A stretch of 64,000 bases of DNA. Origin: Mycolicibacterium phlei (lineage in GTDB: Bacteria; Actinomycetota; Actinomycetes; Mycobacteriales; Mycobacteriaceae). The stretch is taken from NCBI RefSeq assembly GCF_001583415.1, contig NZ_CP014475.1, positions 4,836,001 through 4,900,000 of the forward strand, written 5' to 3'. Of this stretch, positions 19,959 to 29,100 are shown one piece after another. The stretch's first letter is position 1. Each line of letters begins with the position of its first letter. The position numbers were made by a program, and so were the translations under genes. Below the pieces are notes generated by a model, which saw only the letters and a list, made by a program, of their open reading frames with translations, searched no databases and was not told the origin of the DNA.

Positions 19959-21346
19959 GATTCCTCCGTGTCTTGGGTTTTCCTGCGCCGCTGCACCGCG
20001 ACCGCGGCCGCCGCGACCAGCACCGCCAGCAGGCCGGTGCCGACGAACGCGACGATGCGTCCGGTGGTGTCCGGCGCCTCGGGTTCCGGTGGTGCGGCAA
20101 CGGGTTTCGGTCCGGGCGCGGTGTCGTCCCCGACGGCGGCGCTGACGTCCCACGTCAGCGCGGCGACCGGGTCGACGAGCCCGTATCCGGTCAGGTTGGA
20201 CGGGGCCCGCGCGGCGCCCTGCGCCCCGGCGATCAACCGGTCGCGGACCTGCTCGGCGGTCAGTTCCGGGAAGCGGGCCCGGACCAGCGCCGCGACACCG
20301 GAGACGTAGGCCGCCGCGAAACTCGAACTGTTCAGTGGATACAGCCGGCCCTGCTGGTCGGGCACCGCGTTGGCCAGCCCGCCGCCGTCGGCGTTGCCCA
20401 CCGACATGATGTCCTGTCCGGGTGCGGCGATGCTCACCCACGGGCCCGCCATCGTGAAGTCCGAGGGGCGCCCGGTGGGCGTCAGCGATCCGACCGACAG
20501 CACGTAGGGCTGCCACGCCGACGGGATCGACACCGCGGTCACCCCGGCCCAGTTGCGCGGATCCTCGGGCCTGCCCGGATCCGACAGCGGGTTCGACGGG
20601 CATGCCGAGCCCGGGTTCAGGCCCGGTTTGTTGTTGCCCGCCGCGGCGACGATCACCGCGTCCTTCTCGACGGCGGCGTACCGCAGTGCCGCGCCGAGCT
20701 CGCTCTGGTCGACGGTCTCGCCGGCGGGCAGGCAGGTCACCGCGGAGATGTTGATGACACGGGCACCCATGTCCGCGGCGCGCACCACCGCGCGCGCCAG
20801 GATCGCCACGTCGAGCGCGACCCGCGCCGTCGCGGAGTTCTGCTGGCCCGCCACCCGCGGCGCGTAGTGCGCCGAGGTGGAGCGGATCGACAGGATGCGC
20901 GCGTCGGGCGCGACCCCGGAGAACCCGTCGGGGCCGGGTTTCCCGGCGATCAGCCCGGCGACCAGGGTGCCGTGGCCGTCGCAGTCGGTCAGCCCGTTGG
21001 TGGCCTCGACGTAGTCACCGCCGCCCTCGACGTCGGGCAGCCGCGGGCCGGGCCGCACCCCGGTGTCGATGACGGCGACCAGTTGTCCGGCGCCGCGGCT
21101 GTACTTCCACGCCCCTGCCAGGTCGAGCAGCTTGTCGTTGGGGCTGGGCGCGGCGGGGTCGGTGCCGGGCAGCACCCCGGTCGTCACGCAGGCCCCGCTC
21201 TGCGCCATCGGCTGCAGCGGACCGGTGGTGCCCGGTGGGGGCGGCACCGCGGGGTCCACCTCGAACGGGGTGATCGCCTGCGCGACAGGTGAACTCACCG
21301 CCAGTACGGTCACCGCCGCAGCGGCGAACACGCTGCGCAGCCGCAT
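19955..21346 (-). CDS. mycP3: Mycosin-3, membrane-anchored subtilisin-like protease
   Basis: 463 residues. A signal peptide (MRLRSVFAAAAVTVLAVSSPVAQA) precedes the S8 domain; the catalytic triad is Asp in VAVIDTGVRPG (about residue 92), His in DGHGTLVAGLIAG (about 124) and Ser in NSSSFAAAYVSG (about 342). A C-terminal helix (IVAFVGTGLLAVLVAAAAVAV) then a basic tail RRRK anchors it in the inner membrane. MycP3 caps and stabilises the ESX-3 membrane complex from the periplasmic side. ATG 21346 is chosen; an in-frame TTG lies one codon upstream. It sits 10 bp after eccD3 and overlaps eccE3. Confidence 0.93.
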   Translation of the reverse strand: MRLRSVFAAAAVTVLAVSSPVAQAITPFEVDPAVPPPPGTTGPLQPMAQSGACVTTGVLPGTDPAAPSPNDKLLDLAGAWKYSRGAGQLVAVIDTGVRPGPRLPDVEGGGDYVEATNGLTDCDGHGTLVAGLIAGKPGPDGFSGVAPDARILSIRSTSAHYAPRVAGQQNSATARVALDVAILARAVVRAADMGARVINISAVTCLPAGETVDQSELGAALRYAAVEKDAVIVAAAGNNKPGLNPGSACPSNPLSDPGRPEDPRNWAGVTAVSIPSAWQPYVLSVGSLTPTGRPSDFTMAGPWVSIAAPGQDIMSVGNADGGGLANAVPDQQGRLYPLNSSSFAAAYVSGVAALVRARFPELTAEQVRDRLIAGAQGAARAPSNLTGYGLVDPVAALTWDVSAAVGDDTAPGPKPVAAPPEPEAPDTTGRIVAFVGTGLLAVLVAAAAVAVQRRRKTQDTEES

Positions 21347-21356
21347 CAACGGTGCC

Positions 21357-22787
21357 TCATCGGTTGAGGACCCACTCGAACAGTCCGACCAGGTAGGCCA
21401 GCACCGGGATCACCGAGGCGTCCACCGCCGAGGCCAGGAAACCGGTCAGCCGGCGCATCGGCAGCGAGTAGGTGTCCGGGGCGGCGACCCGCGGGAACAG
21501 CGCCGCGATCACCCACACCGCGGTCAGCCCGACCAGCACCGCCAGCGCCCACCAGGCCGCGGTGTAGCGGCCGTCGACGGCGAACAGCACCAAGAACGCG
21601 ACCGCCAGCAGGAACGGCTGGCCCAGCAGCCACGCCTTGCACTGCGCGGAGTCCCAGACCCGCGCGCGCAGCGCCGAGCCCAGCGCGACGGCGACCACCA
21701 CAAACCACACCCAGTTCGAAACGCCCTGCGGGCCCGCCAGGGTCAGCACACCGGCGGTGGACAACAGCACACCGCCTGCGATGAAACCGGTCTGGTGCGA
21801 GTCGCTGACCCGGACCCGGCGCGGCAGATCCTCGAGCACCTTGCGCGGCGGCGGTGCCGGGGTCGGGTCGCCGGGGGCCGGAATCACCGGCATGGGCAGT
21901 CGCGCCCACACCGCCGACAGCTGGGCGGCCTGCACGATGACCAGCAGCGCGGTCACGATCAGGATCGAGCCGATGACCAGCGGGCTCAGCGTCCAGATCG
22001 CCGCGGCCCCGGCGGTGATCAGCGCGCCGACCCCGATCACGGTGGTCGCGGTGAACAACGCGATGGCCCGTTGCGCCACCACGATGCTCATGATCGACCA
22101 GGCGGTGACGCCCGCGGCGGCCAGCAGCACCTGGGCCGGACCGAAGTCGCCGGGCACCGCGAGACCGAGCGCCGCGCCGACGGGTGCCAGCGCGGTCACC
22201 GCCAGCGCGGTGCCCAGCCGCGGGGTGCGGGCCCAGGTCAGCAGCGCCGCCAGCACCGTGGCCACCGCGATGGCGGTGGTGGCGATCAGCCCGGCGAAGC
22301 CGCCGGTGAGGGCGCGGTGCACGGTCCCGAACGCGGTGCCCGCCAGGATCAGGCCGATCAGCGCGGCGACCGCGCCGCGCTGGATGTGCCCGGCGCCCCA
22401 GGGCTTCTCCCGTGCGACGGAGAACAGCACCGCCGCGTCGGCGATGTCCTCGACGATCCGCGGGGCAGGCGGACCCGCGGGCAGCGGTTGCAGTGTGAGC
22501 AGGTCACCGTCGACCACGCCGACGGTGTCCAGGGTGGCGTCGAGGCTGAACGGCGCACCGCCGATCGGTGCCAGCGACAGCGCCACCGGCGCGTCGGTGT
22601 CGCTGTCCTGCTGGGCCATCCGCCGCACCGCGGGCATGATCTCGCGCAGCGGAAGCTCGGTCGGCAACGCCATATCCGTGATCCGGCCGCCGGATTCGCC
22701 GTGGGCGAGGACAGCGACCCGCACGATCGGCATCGACGGCGCCGGCCCGGCCAGGGAGGTGGCGCCGGTCATGGGACTGTCTGCCAT
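21357..22787 (-). CDS. eccD3: ESX-3 membrane channel component EccD3
   Basis: 476 residues. An N-terminal ubiquitin-like cytoplasmic domain (about residues 18-97, VRVAVLAHGESGGRITDMAL ...) is followed by about eleven transmembrane helices, the EccD arrangement. EccD dimers form the membrane vestibule of the type VII secretion unit. A proline-rich loop (PAPGDPTPAPPP) lies between the helical groups. The ATG at 22787 lies inside the end of espG3 (19-bp overlap). The longer open frame upstream to 23441 is a shadow of espG3. Confidence 0.93.
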   Translation of the reverse strand: MADSPMTGATSLAGPAPSMPIVRVAVLAHGESGGRITDMALPTELPLREIMPAVRRMAQQDSDTDAPVALSLAPIGGAPFSLDATLDTVGVVDGDLLTLQPLPAGPPAPRIVEDIADAAVLFSVAREKPWGAGHIQRGAVAALIGLILAGTAFGTVHRALTGGFAGLIATTAIAVATVLAALLTWARTPRLGTALAVTALAPVGAALGLAVPGDFGPAQVLLAAAGVTAWSIMSIVVAQRAIALFTATTVIGVGALITAGAAAIWTLSPLVIGSILIVTALLVIVQAAQLSAVWARLPMPVIPAPGDPTPAPPPRKVLEDLPRRVRVSDSHQTGFIAGGVLLSTAGVLTLAGPQGVSNWVWFVVVAVALGSALRARVWDSAQCKAWLLGQPFLLAVAFLVLFAVDGRYTAAWWALAVLVGLTAVWVIAALFPRVAAPDTYSLPMRRLTGFLASAVDASVIPVLAYLVGLFEWVLNR

Positions 22788-23650
22788 TGGTATTCCGTTC
22801 TGTGTTCGGGGGTTTCGGCCCCGGTGGTGAAGTCGCGGGTCAGGGGCTGGTCCGGGAACCAGGGTCCGTCGGGCAACGTCGCGGTGAGCCGTTCCACCGC
22901 GGTGGCGATGGCCAGCGGCGTGCCGGGGGTGAAGGTCGACACCCACTCGCCGTCGAACGCCTTGGACGGGTGGACCAGCACGCGGCCCTCGCGGGTGTCG
23001 ACGACGCTGACGCCGACCTCGCTGCCGATGCGGTGCCCGTCGCGGTGGTCGCCCGCGACGATCTCCACGTAGCTGCGGTCGGTGCCGTAGGCGGCCTCCA
23101 CGACCGGGCGCGCGCTGGGCGGGACGCCGAGGAACTCCAGCACCTCGGCGAGATCCGCGCCGCCGCGCAGTTTCTCGTCGGCGCGGGCACCGGCTCGCAG
23201 CGGGATCGTGAACTCGTCGAACCGCGCGGGCGCCTGCCCGGACAGGCCCGCGGTCAGCACCGGGACCAGCGCCTGCGGGTGGTCCAGCGGCAGCGCGGTC
23301 AGCGTGACCAGCCCGTCGCTGCGCAGCGCGACCACGGTGTCGTCGTCGCGGCGCCCGACGTGGCCGCGCAGCATCCGGCCCGCGCCCCGCACGAACCGCA
23401 GCTCCAGCCACCGCCGGGCCCGGCACGTCGTGGTGACCCACTGCCGCACAGCGCCGTTGACCACCCCGTCGGGGGTCATCACCTTCAGCTCGACCAGCTC
23501 CGCGGTCAGCCGGGCCTCGACCAGGCGGCGGGTGGCGTGGTCGCTGTAGGGCGGGGTGATCGCGAGCACCCAGGGGAAGCTCCCGGCGCCCACCCGGTCG
23601 GCGACGAACCAGGCCTGCTCCGCGGTGAGCTCGACGGCGTTAGCGGCCAA
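22769..23650 (-). CDS. espG3: ESX-3 PE/PPE chaperone EspG3
   Basis: 293 residues from TTG 23650, giving (M)AANAVELTAEQAWFVAD. The beginning and the segments ITPPYSDH, VPVLTAGLSGQAPARFD and VLEFLGVPPSARP are characteristic of mycobacterial EspG3. It is a cytosolic chaperone that binds the tip of the PPE subunit and keeps PE5-PPE4 heterodimers soluble until export by EccC3. It follows esxH with a gap of only 6 bp and overlaps eccD3. The TTG start is supported by the fit to the family N-terminus; the ribosome site is weak, so translation may be coupled to esxH. Confidence 0.93.
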   Translation of the reverse strand: MAANAVELTAEQAWFVADRVGAGSFPWVLAITPPYSDHATRRLVEARLTAELVELKVMTPDGVVNGAVRQWVTTTCRARRWLELRFVRGAGRMLRGHVGRRDDDTVVALRSDGLVTLTALPLDHPQALVPVLTAGLSGQAPARFDEFTIPLRAGARADEKLRGGADLAEVLEFLGVPPSARPVVEAAYGTDRSYVEIVAGDHRDGHRIGSEVGVSVVDTREGRVLVHPSKAFDGEWVSTFTPGTPLAIATAVERLTATLPDGPWFPDQPLTRDFTTGAETPEHRTEYQWQTVP

Positions 23651-23656
23651 CGCGGA

Positions 23657-23947
23657 TCAGGCGCCCCACTTGGCGCCCTCGGCCTGGTCGCGGGCGCTCA
23701 TCGCGAGCGTGTTCTGCTCGTGGGTGGACGCCATCGCCCGGTAGGCGCGGACCAGTTCCTCCAGCGCGGTGTTCCACTGCGCCTGCCACGCCTGGTAGGT
23801 CATCCCGGTGTCGCCCTGCCAGGCGCTGGCCAGCGCGGCCTGCTCGCTGGCGATGTCGGCGCCGACGGCGTGCAGCGCGCCCGCGTAGCCGGCCATCTCC
23901 GACGCGTGCGCCAGCATGGCCGGGTAGTTGTACATGATCTGAGACAT
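23657..23947 (-). CDS. esxH: Secreted WXG100 protein EsxH (TB10.4-type)
   Basis: 96 residues, nearly collinear with M. tuberculosis EsxH (MSQIMYNYPAMLAHASEM ...). WQGDTG at 43-48 is the WXG turn between the two helices. It forms the secreted EsxG-EsxH heterodimer needed for siderophore-dependent iron acquisition. Of the zinc-site residues reported for the M. tuberculosis protein (His14, His70, His76, Glu77, from memory), His14, His76 and Glu77 are present, but residue 70 is Arg. It is 26 bp downstream of esxG. Confidence 0.96.
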   Translation of the reverse strand: MSQIMYNYPAMLAHASEMAGYAGALHAVGADIASEQAALASAWQGDTGMTYQAWQAQWNTALEELVRAYRAMASTHEQNTLAMSARDQAEGAKWGA

Positions 23948-23973
23948 GGTGTGCTCCTGAGAGTTCGGCCGGA

Positions 23974-24267
23974 TCAGATGGCGGTGTAGGTGCTGGCGGC
24001 GGCGGCGTCCTGCGCGACGTAGGTGTTGGCCGCGTCGCCGAGGTTGACCTGGGCGATGTCGAGCAGCGCGTTGATCTTCGCCGACACCTCGAGGAAGCGG
24101 GCGTGGGCGGCCTGGAACGCGGCAGAGGCCTCGCCCATGTGGAACGCCTGCGCGGACTGGGCGGCGCCCTCGGCCTGCGCCATGGTGCTGCGCATCAGCG
24201 CGGCCTTGGCCGCGAACGTGGCCTCGGAGGAGACCAGCTGCGGGATGTGTGCGTCGAGAAGGCTCAT
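23974..24267 (-). CDS. esxG: Secreted WXG100-like protein EsxG
   Basis: 97 residues (MSLLDAHIPQLVSSEATF ...). A helical hairpin; the turn reads HMGEAS, lacking the Trp of the WXG motif, as is usual for EsxG. It pairs with EsxH and is exported by ESX-3. The C-terminal helix ends YVAQDAAAAS, containing a YxxxD secretion signal. Its ATG has a clear ribosome site (aaaggac) upstream, consistent with high expression. It follows PPE4 with a 52-bp gap, the largest inside the gene string from PE5 to eccE3. Confidence 0.96.
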   Translation of the reverse strand: MSLLDAHIPQLVSSEATFAAKAALMRSTMAQAEGAAQSAQAFHMGEASAAFQAAHARFLEVSAKINALLDIAQVNLGDAANTYVAQDAAAASTYTAI

Positions 24268-24319
24268 GGCATGTCCTTTCTGATGGTGGTTCGTGGGATG
24301 CGGTTGCGGTCAGGTCGTC

Positions 24320-25867
24320 TCAGTCGCGTCCTCCCCCCGTGTCGTCCCAGTCGCTGGGCAGCATGGGTTCGGTGGGTCCGTCGCTGAACGCGTCGCCGGC
24401 CAGTTCGGTCAGACCGGTGGCCTGTTCGGTCTCGGATCGCTGTGCGGCGCCGACGAATCCGACCGTGCCGGCACCGCGTTCGGATGCCGAGACCGTCGGC
24501 CGTCGCGCCGGTTCGGGCGGCGGGGTGTCGTCTTCGGGCTCGTAGTCCATGTACGCGTCGGCGTACTGGCGCTGCACGACCTGCTGTGGTTTGCGCCGCC
24601 GCGCTTTGCGTTTGGCCAGCGACGACGCGAGCGCCGACGCCGCGGCCGAGGCCGCGATGTCCGAGGCGGGCGCCTTGGCGGCGGTGCTGTCGCGCAGTGT
24701 CGGGGTGAAGCCCTCGCCGGGATCGGAGCCCGCGACCGCGTAGGGCACCGCGGCGCCGACGCCGGGGGCGGGGGCGGCGCCCGCCGGGACGGCACCGGCG
24801 TTGACGGCCATGCCGCCCGGTGCGCCCGGGGTGGCGGGCACGGTCGGGGCGACCGCGGTGGCCAGCGGCATCGGGTCCGCGCGCTGCGGGGTGGCGGCCA
24901 CCGCGGGTTCGGGTGCCGGTTCGGCGGCCGGTTCCGGCGGCGGGGCCTGGTTGATGAACCCGAGTGCGATCAGTCCGAGCGCCAGCAGCGGCGGCGCCCA
25001 CAGCGGCGAGGTGGCGACGACGGTCCAGAAGGTCCAGCCGACCGGCTGGAAGAACGCCTGGTAGCCGATCGCGAACAGCAGCGGACCGTAACTGACAAGC
25101 GCCGCAGACGGATTGGTCGCGAACGCGATCATCATCTGCTCGAGGTTGCCGAACGGGTCCTGCAGGAAGTCCCAGATCAGGTCGCCACCGACCAGCGACC
25201 TGATGTACGTCTCCAGCAGGTCGGTGATGGCGTTCGACTGGTTCAGCGCCGACCCCGAGTCGGCGGCGGTGGCCTGGGCGAGCATCTGCTGGGCGCCTGC
25301 CCCGGCGGCGCCGGCCTCACCGACGCCGGGCGCCAGCAGCAGCGGTGCGGGGGTGGTGACCGGGGTGGCTGCCACCGCCGCACCGGACACCGCCTGGTAG
25401 GTGCTCATCGTGGTGGCGGCCTGGATCCACATCCGGACGTAGTCGGCCTCATTGAGGGCGATCGGAATCGTGTTGATCCCCAGGAAGTTCGTCGCCACCA
25501 GCACCGCGTGGGTGGCGTGGTTGGCGGCCAGCTCCCCCAGCGTCGGCATGGTCGCCAGCGCGGTCGAGTAGGCGGCGGCCGCCGTCTCGTGCTGGGCCGC
25601 CGTCGCGGCGCTGTTCGCACTGGCCTGGGCCAGCCACTCCAGGTACGGGGTGTGCGCGGCGACGTACTGTTCGGCGCTGGGCCCCTCCCACGCACCGCCC
25701 CGCACGCTGCCCAGGATGGCGGTCAGTTCCGCGGCGGCGGCCGAGTATTCGGTCGCCAGCGCCTGCCACGCGGCGGCCGCGGCCAGCAGCGGTCCCGGGC
25801 CGGGCCCGCTGCTCAGCATCGCCGAATGCACCTCCGGCGGCAGTGCCATCCAGATGGGGGCGGTCAT
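24320..25867 (-). CDS. PPE4: PPE protein of ESX-3
   Basis: 515 residues from MTAPIWMALPPEVHSAML, with the PPE motif at about residues 10-12. The ~180-residue PPE helical domain includes WEGPSAEQYVAAH, where the WxG tip lies. After it come hydrophobic segments (LIWDFLQDPFGNL, WTFWTVVATSPLWAPPLLALGLIALGF), a Pro/Ala-rich linker, a basic block (KRKARRRKP) and an acidic C-terminus. PPE4 forms a heterodimer with PE5 and has been linked to mycobactin-mediated iron use. It begins 1 bp after the PE5 stop. In-frame sequence upstream to 25951 is shadow of PE5. Confidence 0.93.
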   Translation of the reverse strand: MTAPIWMALPPEVHSAMLSSGPGPGPLLAAAAAWQALATEYSAAAAELTAILGSVRGGAWEGPSAEQYVAAHTPYLEWLAQASANSAATAAQHETAAAAYSTALATMPTLGELAANHATHAVLVATNFLGINTIPIALNEADYVRMWIQAATTMSTYQAVSGAAVAATPVTTPAPLLLAPGVGEAGAAGAGAQQMLAQATAADSGSALNQSNAITDLLETYIRSLVGGDLIWDFLQDPFGNLEQMMIAFATNPSAALVSYGPLLFAIGYQAFFQPVGWTFWTVVATSPLWAPPLLALGLIALGFINQAPPPEPAAEPAPEPAVAATPQRADPMPLATAVAPTVPATPGAPGGMAVNAGAVPAGAAPAPGVGAAVPYAVAGSDPGEGFTPTLRDSTAAKAPASDIAASAAASALASSLAKRKARRRKPQQVVQRQYADAYMDYEPEDDTPPPEPARRPTVSASERGAGTVGFVGAAQRSETEQATGLTELAGDAFSDGPTEPMLPSDWDDTGGGRD

Positions 25868-25868
25868 G

Positions 25869-26177
25869 TCAGCTTCCGGCCACCAGGTAGCTCGAGGCAG
25901 CGGCCATGTCGCCGGTGGCGTAGCTGACGCCGGACTGGGCGACGCCCTCACCGGAGCGGCCGAGTTCCTCGATACCGGTGGCGGCCATCGCGTTGTGCCG
26001 CTGGGCGTGTGCGCTCAGCATCGCCGCGGTCTGCAGCGACACCGCGTCCGCGGCGGGCGGCACGACGGCGGTGATGGCCGGGGCGGCCGCGGCGTGGGCG
26101 GCGGCCAGGCGGGCGGTCAGTGCCTCGACCGCGGCACCCGCCGCGGCGAGACCCTCCGGAACGACGCGCAGAGTCAT
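25869..26177 (-). CDS. PE5: PE protein of ESX-3
   Basis: 102 residues, a PE domain without extra C-terminal part. The PE motif is at residues 7-8 (MTLRVVPEGLAAAG) and the export signal YxxxD is present near the C-terminus (YATGD). It forms a four-helix bundle with PPE4 and is recognised with it by EspG3 and EccC3. Its ATG overlaps the last base of the eccC3 stop (TGATG), so translation is probably coupled. Confidence 0.94.
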   Translation of the reverse strand: MTLRVVPEGLAAAGAAVEALTARLAAAHAAAAPAITAVVPPAADAVSLQTAAMLSAHAQRHNAMAATGIEELGRSGEGVAQSGVSYATGDMAAASSYLVAGS

Positions 26178-29100
26178 CAGCTGTACTCCCTTCCTCTGTT
26201 GCCCGGCGTGCCGGGAACAGCGTCGGCGATCGGATTGACCAGTTGCAGGAACGTCGGGGCGTCGCCGTCGTCGAGCAGCATCGCCCGGCCCGGCGGCAGC
26301 CGCAGGAAGCGTTGTCCGCGGATCTTGCCGCTGTCCTGCAGGTTACCCGAGAGCATCAGGATGTTGGCCTGCAGCTCGTTGAGCCGGCGCAGCAGCGGCG
26401 CGGTCATCAGCGCGTGCGCCGAGCCCATCGCACGCGCGGTCACGATGACCCGCAGGCCGAGTTCGCCTGCCTGCGACAGCAATCCGATGATCCCGGTCCA
26501 CGGCCGCTGCCCGGCGAACGGTCCGCTGACTGCGGGGGCGTCCGGTATCTGGTCGACGTCGTCGATGATCAGGTAGTGGATGTGGCCGCTCTCGGGGCTG
26601 CGGTAGTTCCAGCCGGCCAGCTCCTGCGGGCTCAATCCGGCCGGCGGGCGGCGCTTCTCGAGCAGCGCGGTCAACCCCATCATCGCCGGGGTGATCCGGT
26701 CGATGTTCGGGGTGTACTCGTTGTCGTCGAACAACGGCTCGTCGACCAGGTGCAGCCGGCGGTCGATCACGGTGAACGCCACCTGATCCGGGGTGGAGTG
26801 CTCGCGGATGGTGCGGATGAGATGACGCAGCAGCGTGGTCTTGCCGGACTTGTTGTCGCCGAACACCATCAGCAGCGGGTTGTCGGCGAAACTCAGCGGC
26901 ACCGGAGCCAGATCCTGTTCGCGCTGGCCGATGACGACGGTCTCGGGCGCCGGGTACAGCGGCGCGACCGTGTCGGGGGCCAGGTCGCGTGGCAGCAGCC
27001 GCACCGGCGGTGCGGTGACGCCGGGATGGCGCGCGTTGATCGCCTCGACGGCGCGCGACGACGGCTCGGCGAACAGGAAGTGCTCGGCGGCCATGGTCAG
27101 GCCGCGTCCGGGCTGGTCGGCGGGCACCGACTCGGCGGGCCTGCGCAGCGCGCCGGTGATCCGCACGTTGCTCTCGCGGGCGTCGGGCAGCCGCAGTTCC
27201 AGGCGCAGGCCCAGCCCGTCGCGCATGGCCAGCGGCACCTCGAGCCAGTTCGGGGTGGTGACCACGACGTGGATGCCGTAGGCCATGCCGGTGTTGACCA
27301 GTTCGGTCACCTTGGCCAGCAACGGGTTGCGGGTGTTGAACGTGTCGGTGTTGTCGCGGCTGAAGGCGTACAGGTTGTCGATGACCAGAAACACCTCGCC
27401 GTACTCATCGCGCTGGCCGTTGCGGTCATTGCCGCCGCGGGCCTGGCGGGCGCGCAGCAGCTGCTCGAGTTCACCGAAGGTGCGCCGGATCCGCTCGGGC
27501 TCCAGCGGCGAGGCGACGCTGCCCACGTGGGCCAGGTCGGCCAGCTCGGCGAGCTGACCGCCGCCGTAGTCCAGGCAGTAGAACGTCACGTCGCGCGGGG
27601 AGTGCAGGGCGGCCGCGGACAGGATGAACGTCTTGAGCGCGGTGGTCTTACCGGACTTCGGGCCGCCGTGGATCAGCACGTTGGAGGCGGCCGAGGTGGC
27701 GTCGTAGACCAGCGGGTCGCGGCGCATCGCGAACGGGCGGTCGATCTCGCCGAGCGGCCAGCGCCACTGCCGCTGCGGGATCTGCGTGCGGGCCAGCAGC
27801 TCGTCGAGCGGGATCGGTTCGTCCAGCGGCGGCAGCCACAGCGCGGGCGCCTTGGGGCCGTAGTGCTTGAGCTGCTCGCCGATGGTGGCGATCAGCTTGC
27901 GCGGCGGCCGGTCCTCCTGGGCGGCGGGGTCGGAGACCACAACGGTGTCGGCGGGCGCCTCCACGTGCCCGGCGGTGAACCGCTGCGGGACCGGGACCGA
28001 CTGCACGACAATCGATTTCTCGGCGCGCGGCGGATCGTAGATGCCGTCGACGTAGGTGCTGCGGAACTTGATCGGCATCGCACCGGGGGCGGGCACCAGG
28101 TACCCCTCGCCCTTGTGGTCGGGCCCGGACTCGATGTGGAAGGCGTCCTCGACGCCGATGATCTGGCGACTGACCGCGGGGCTGGCCACCTTCAGGCCGA
28201 TGCGGTACGAGGTGTTCTTGTCGATGTCCTTGATGCGGCCCACGTCGAGCGTCTGCGACGCGAACAGCAGGTGGATGCGGAACGACCGGCCCTTGCGCGC
28301 GACATAGTCGAACAGGTCGGCGTACTCGGGGTGATCGGCCAGCATCAGCGAGAACTCGTCGGCGACGACCAGCAGCGTGGGGATCGGCGGCAGGTCGTGG
28401 CCGGCGGCGATCGCCTCCTCGTACTCGCGCACCGAGGAGAACGCGCTGCCCTGGACCCGGCGGCCGGCCTCCATCAGCAGTTGCTCGCGGCGGGCCACCT
28501 CACCGCGCAGCGTGTCGGCGAACCGGTCGGCCAACGACTTCTTCTCGGCCATGTTCGAGATGACCGCGACGACCTGCGGGAAGTCGCGGAAGATGTCGGC
28601 GCCCGCCTCGCCCTTGAAGTCGGCGTAGATGACGATCAGCCGATCGGCCGGGTGGGTTGTCAACAGCGACAACAGGATCGACATCAGGGTCTGCGACTTG
28701 CCGGAGCCGGTCATGCCGATCATCAGGCCGTGCGGGCCCATGCCGCCCTCGGCCTCGTCCTTGAGGTCGAAGATCAGCGGCTCACCGGTGGCGGTCACGC
28801 CGATCGGCACCCGCAGTTCCTCGGCGCGCGACCGCGGCGCCCACAGGCTGGCCACGTCGAGCGCGGCGGCGTCGGGGATGCCGAGCAGGGTGCTGAACGT
28901 CGCCACCCCGGAACTGCTGGTGCGGGCGTGGCTGGGGTTGGAGTCCCACCTCGACAACCGGCGCGCGATGTGCCGGGTGGTCGCCACGTCGAGGCTGTCG
29001 GCCTGGTCGACGTGGGGCTGCCAGCCGCCGGTCTGCCAGCGTTCCAGCCGGCCGTCGGCGACCTTGAGGATCGGCCGCTCCGGGTCGGCGTACTGCTCGC

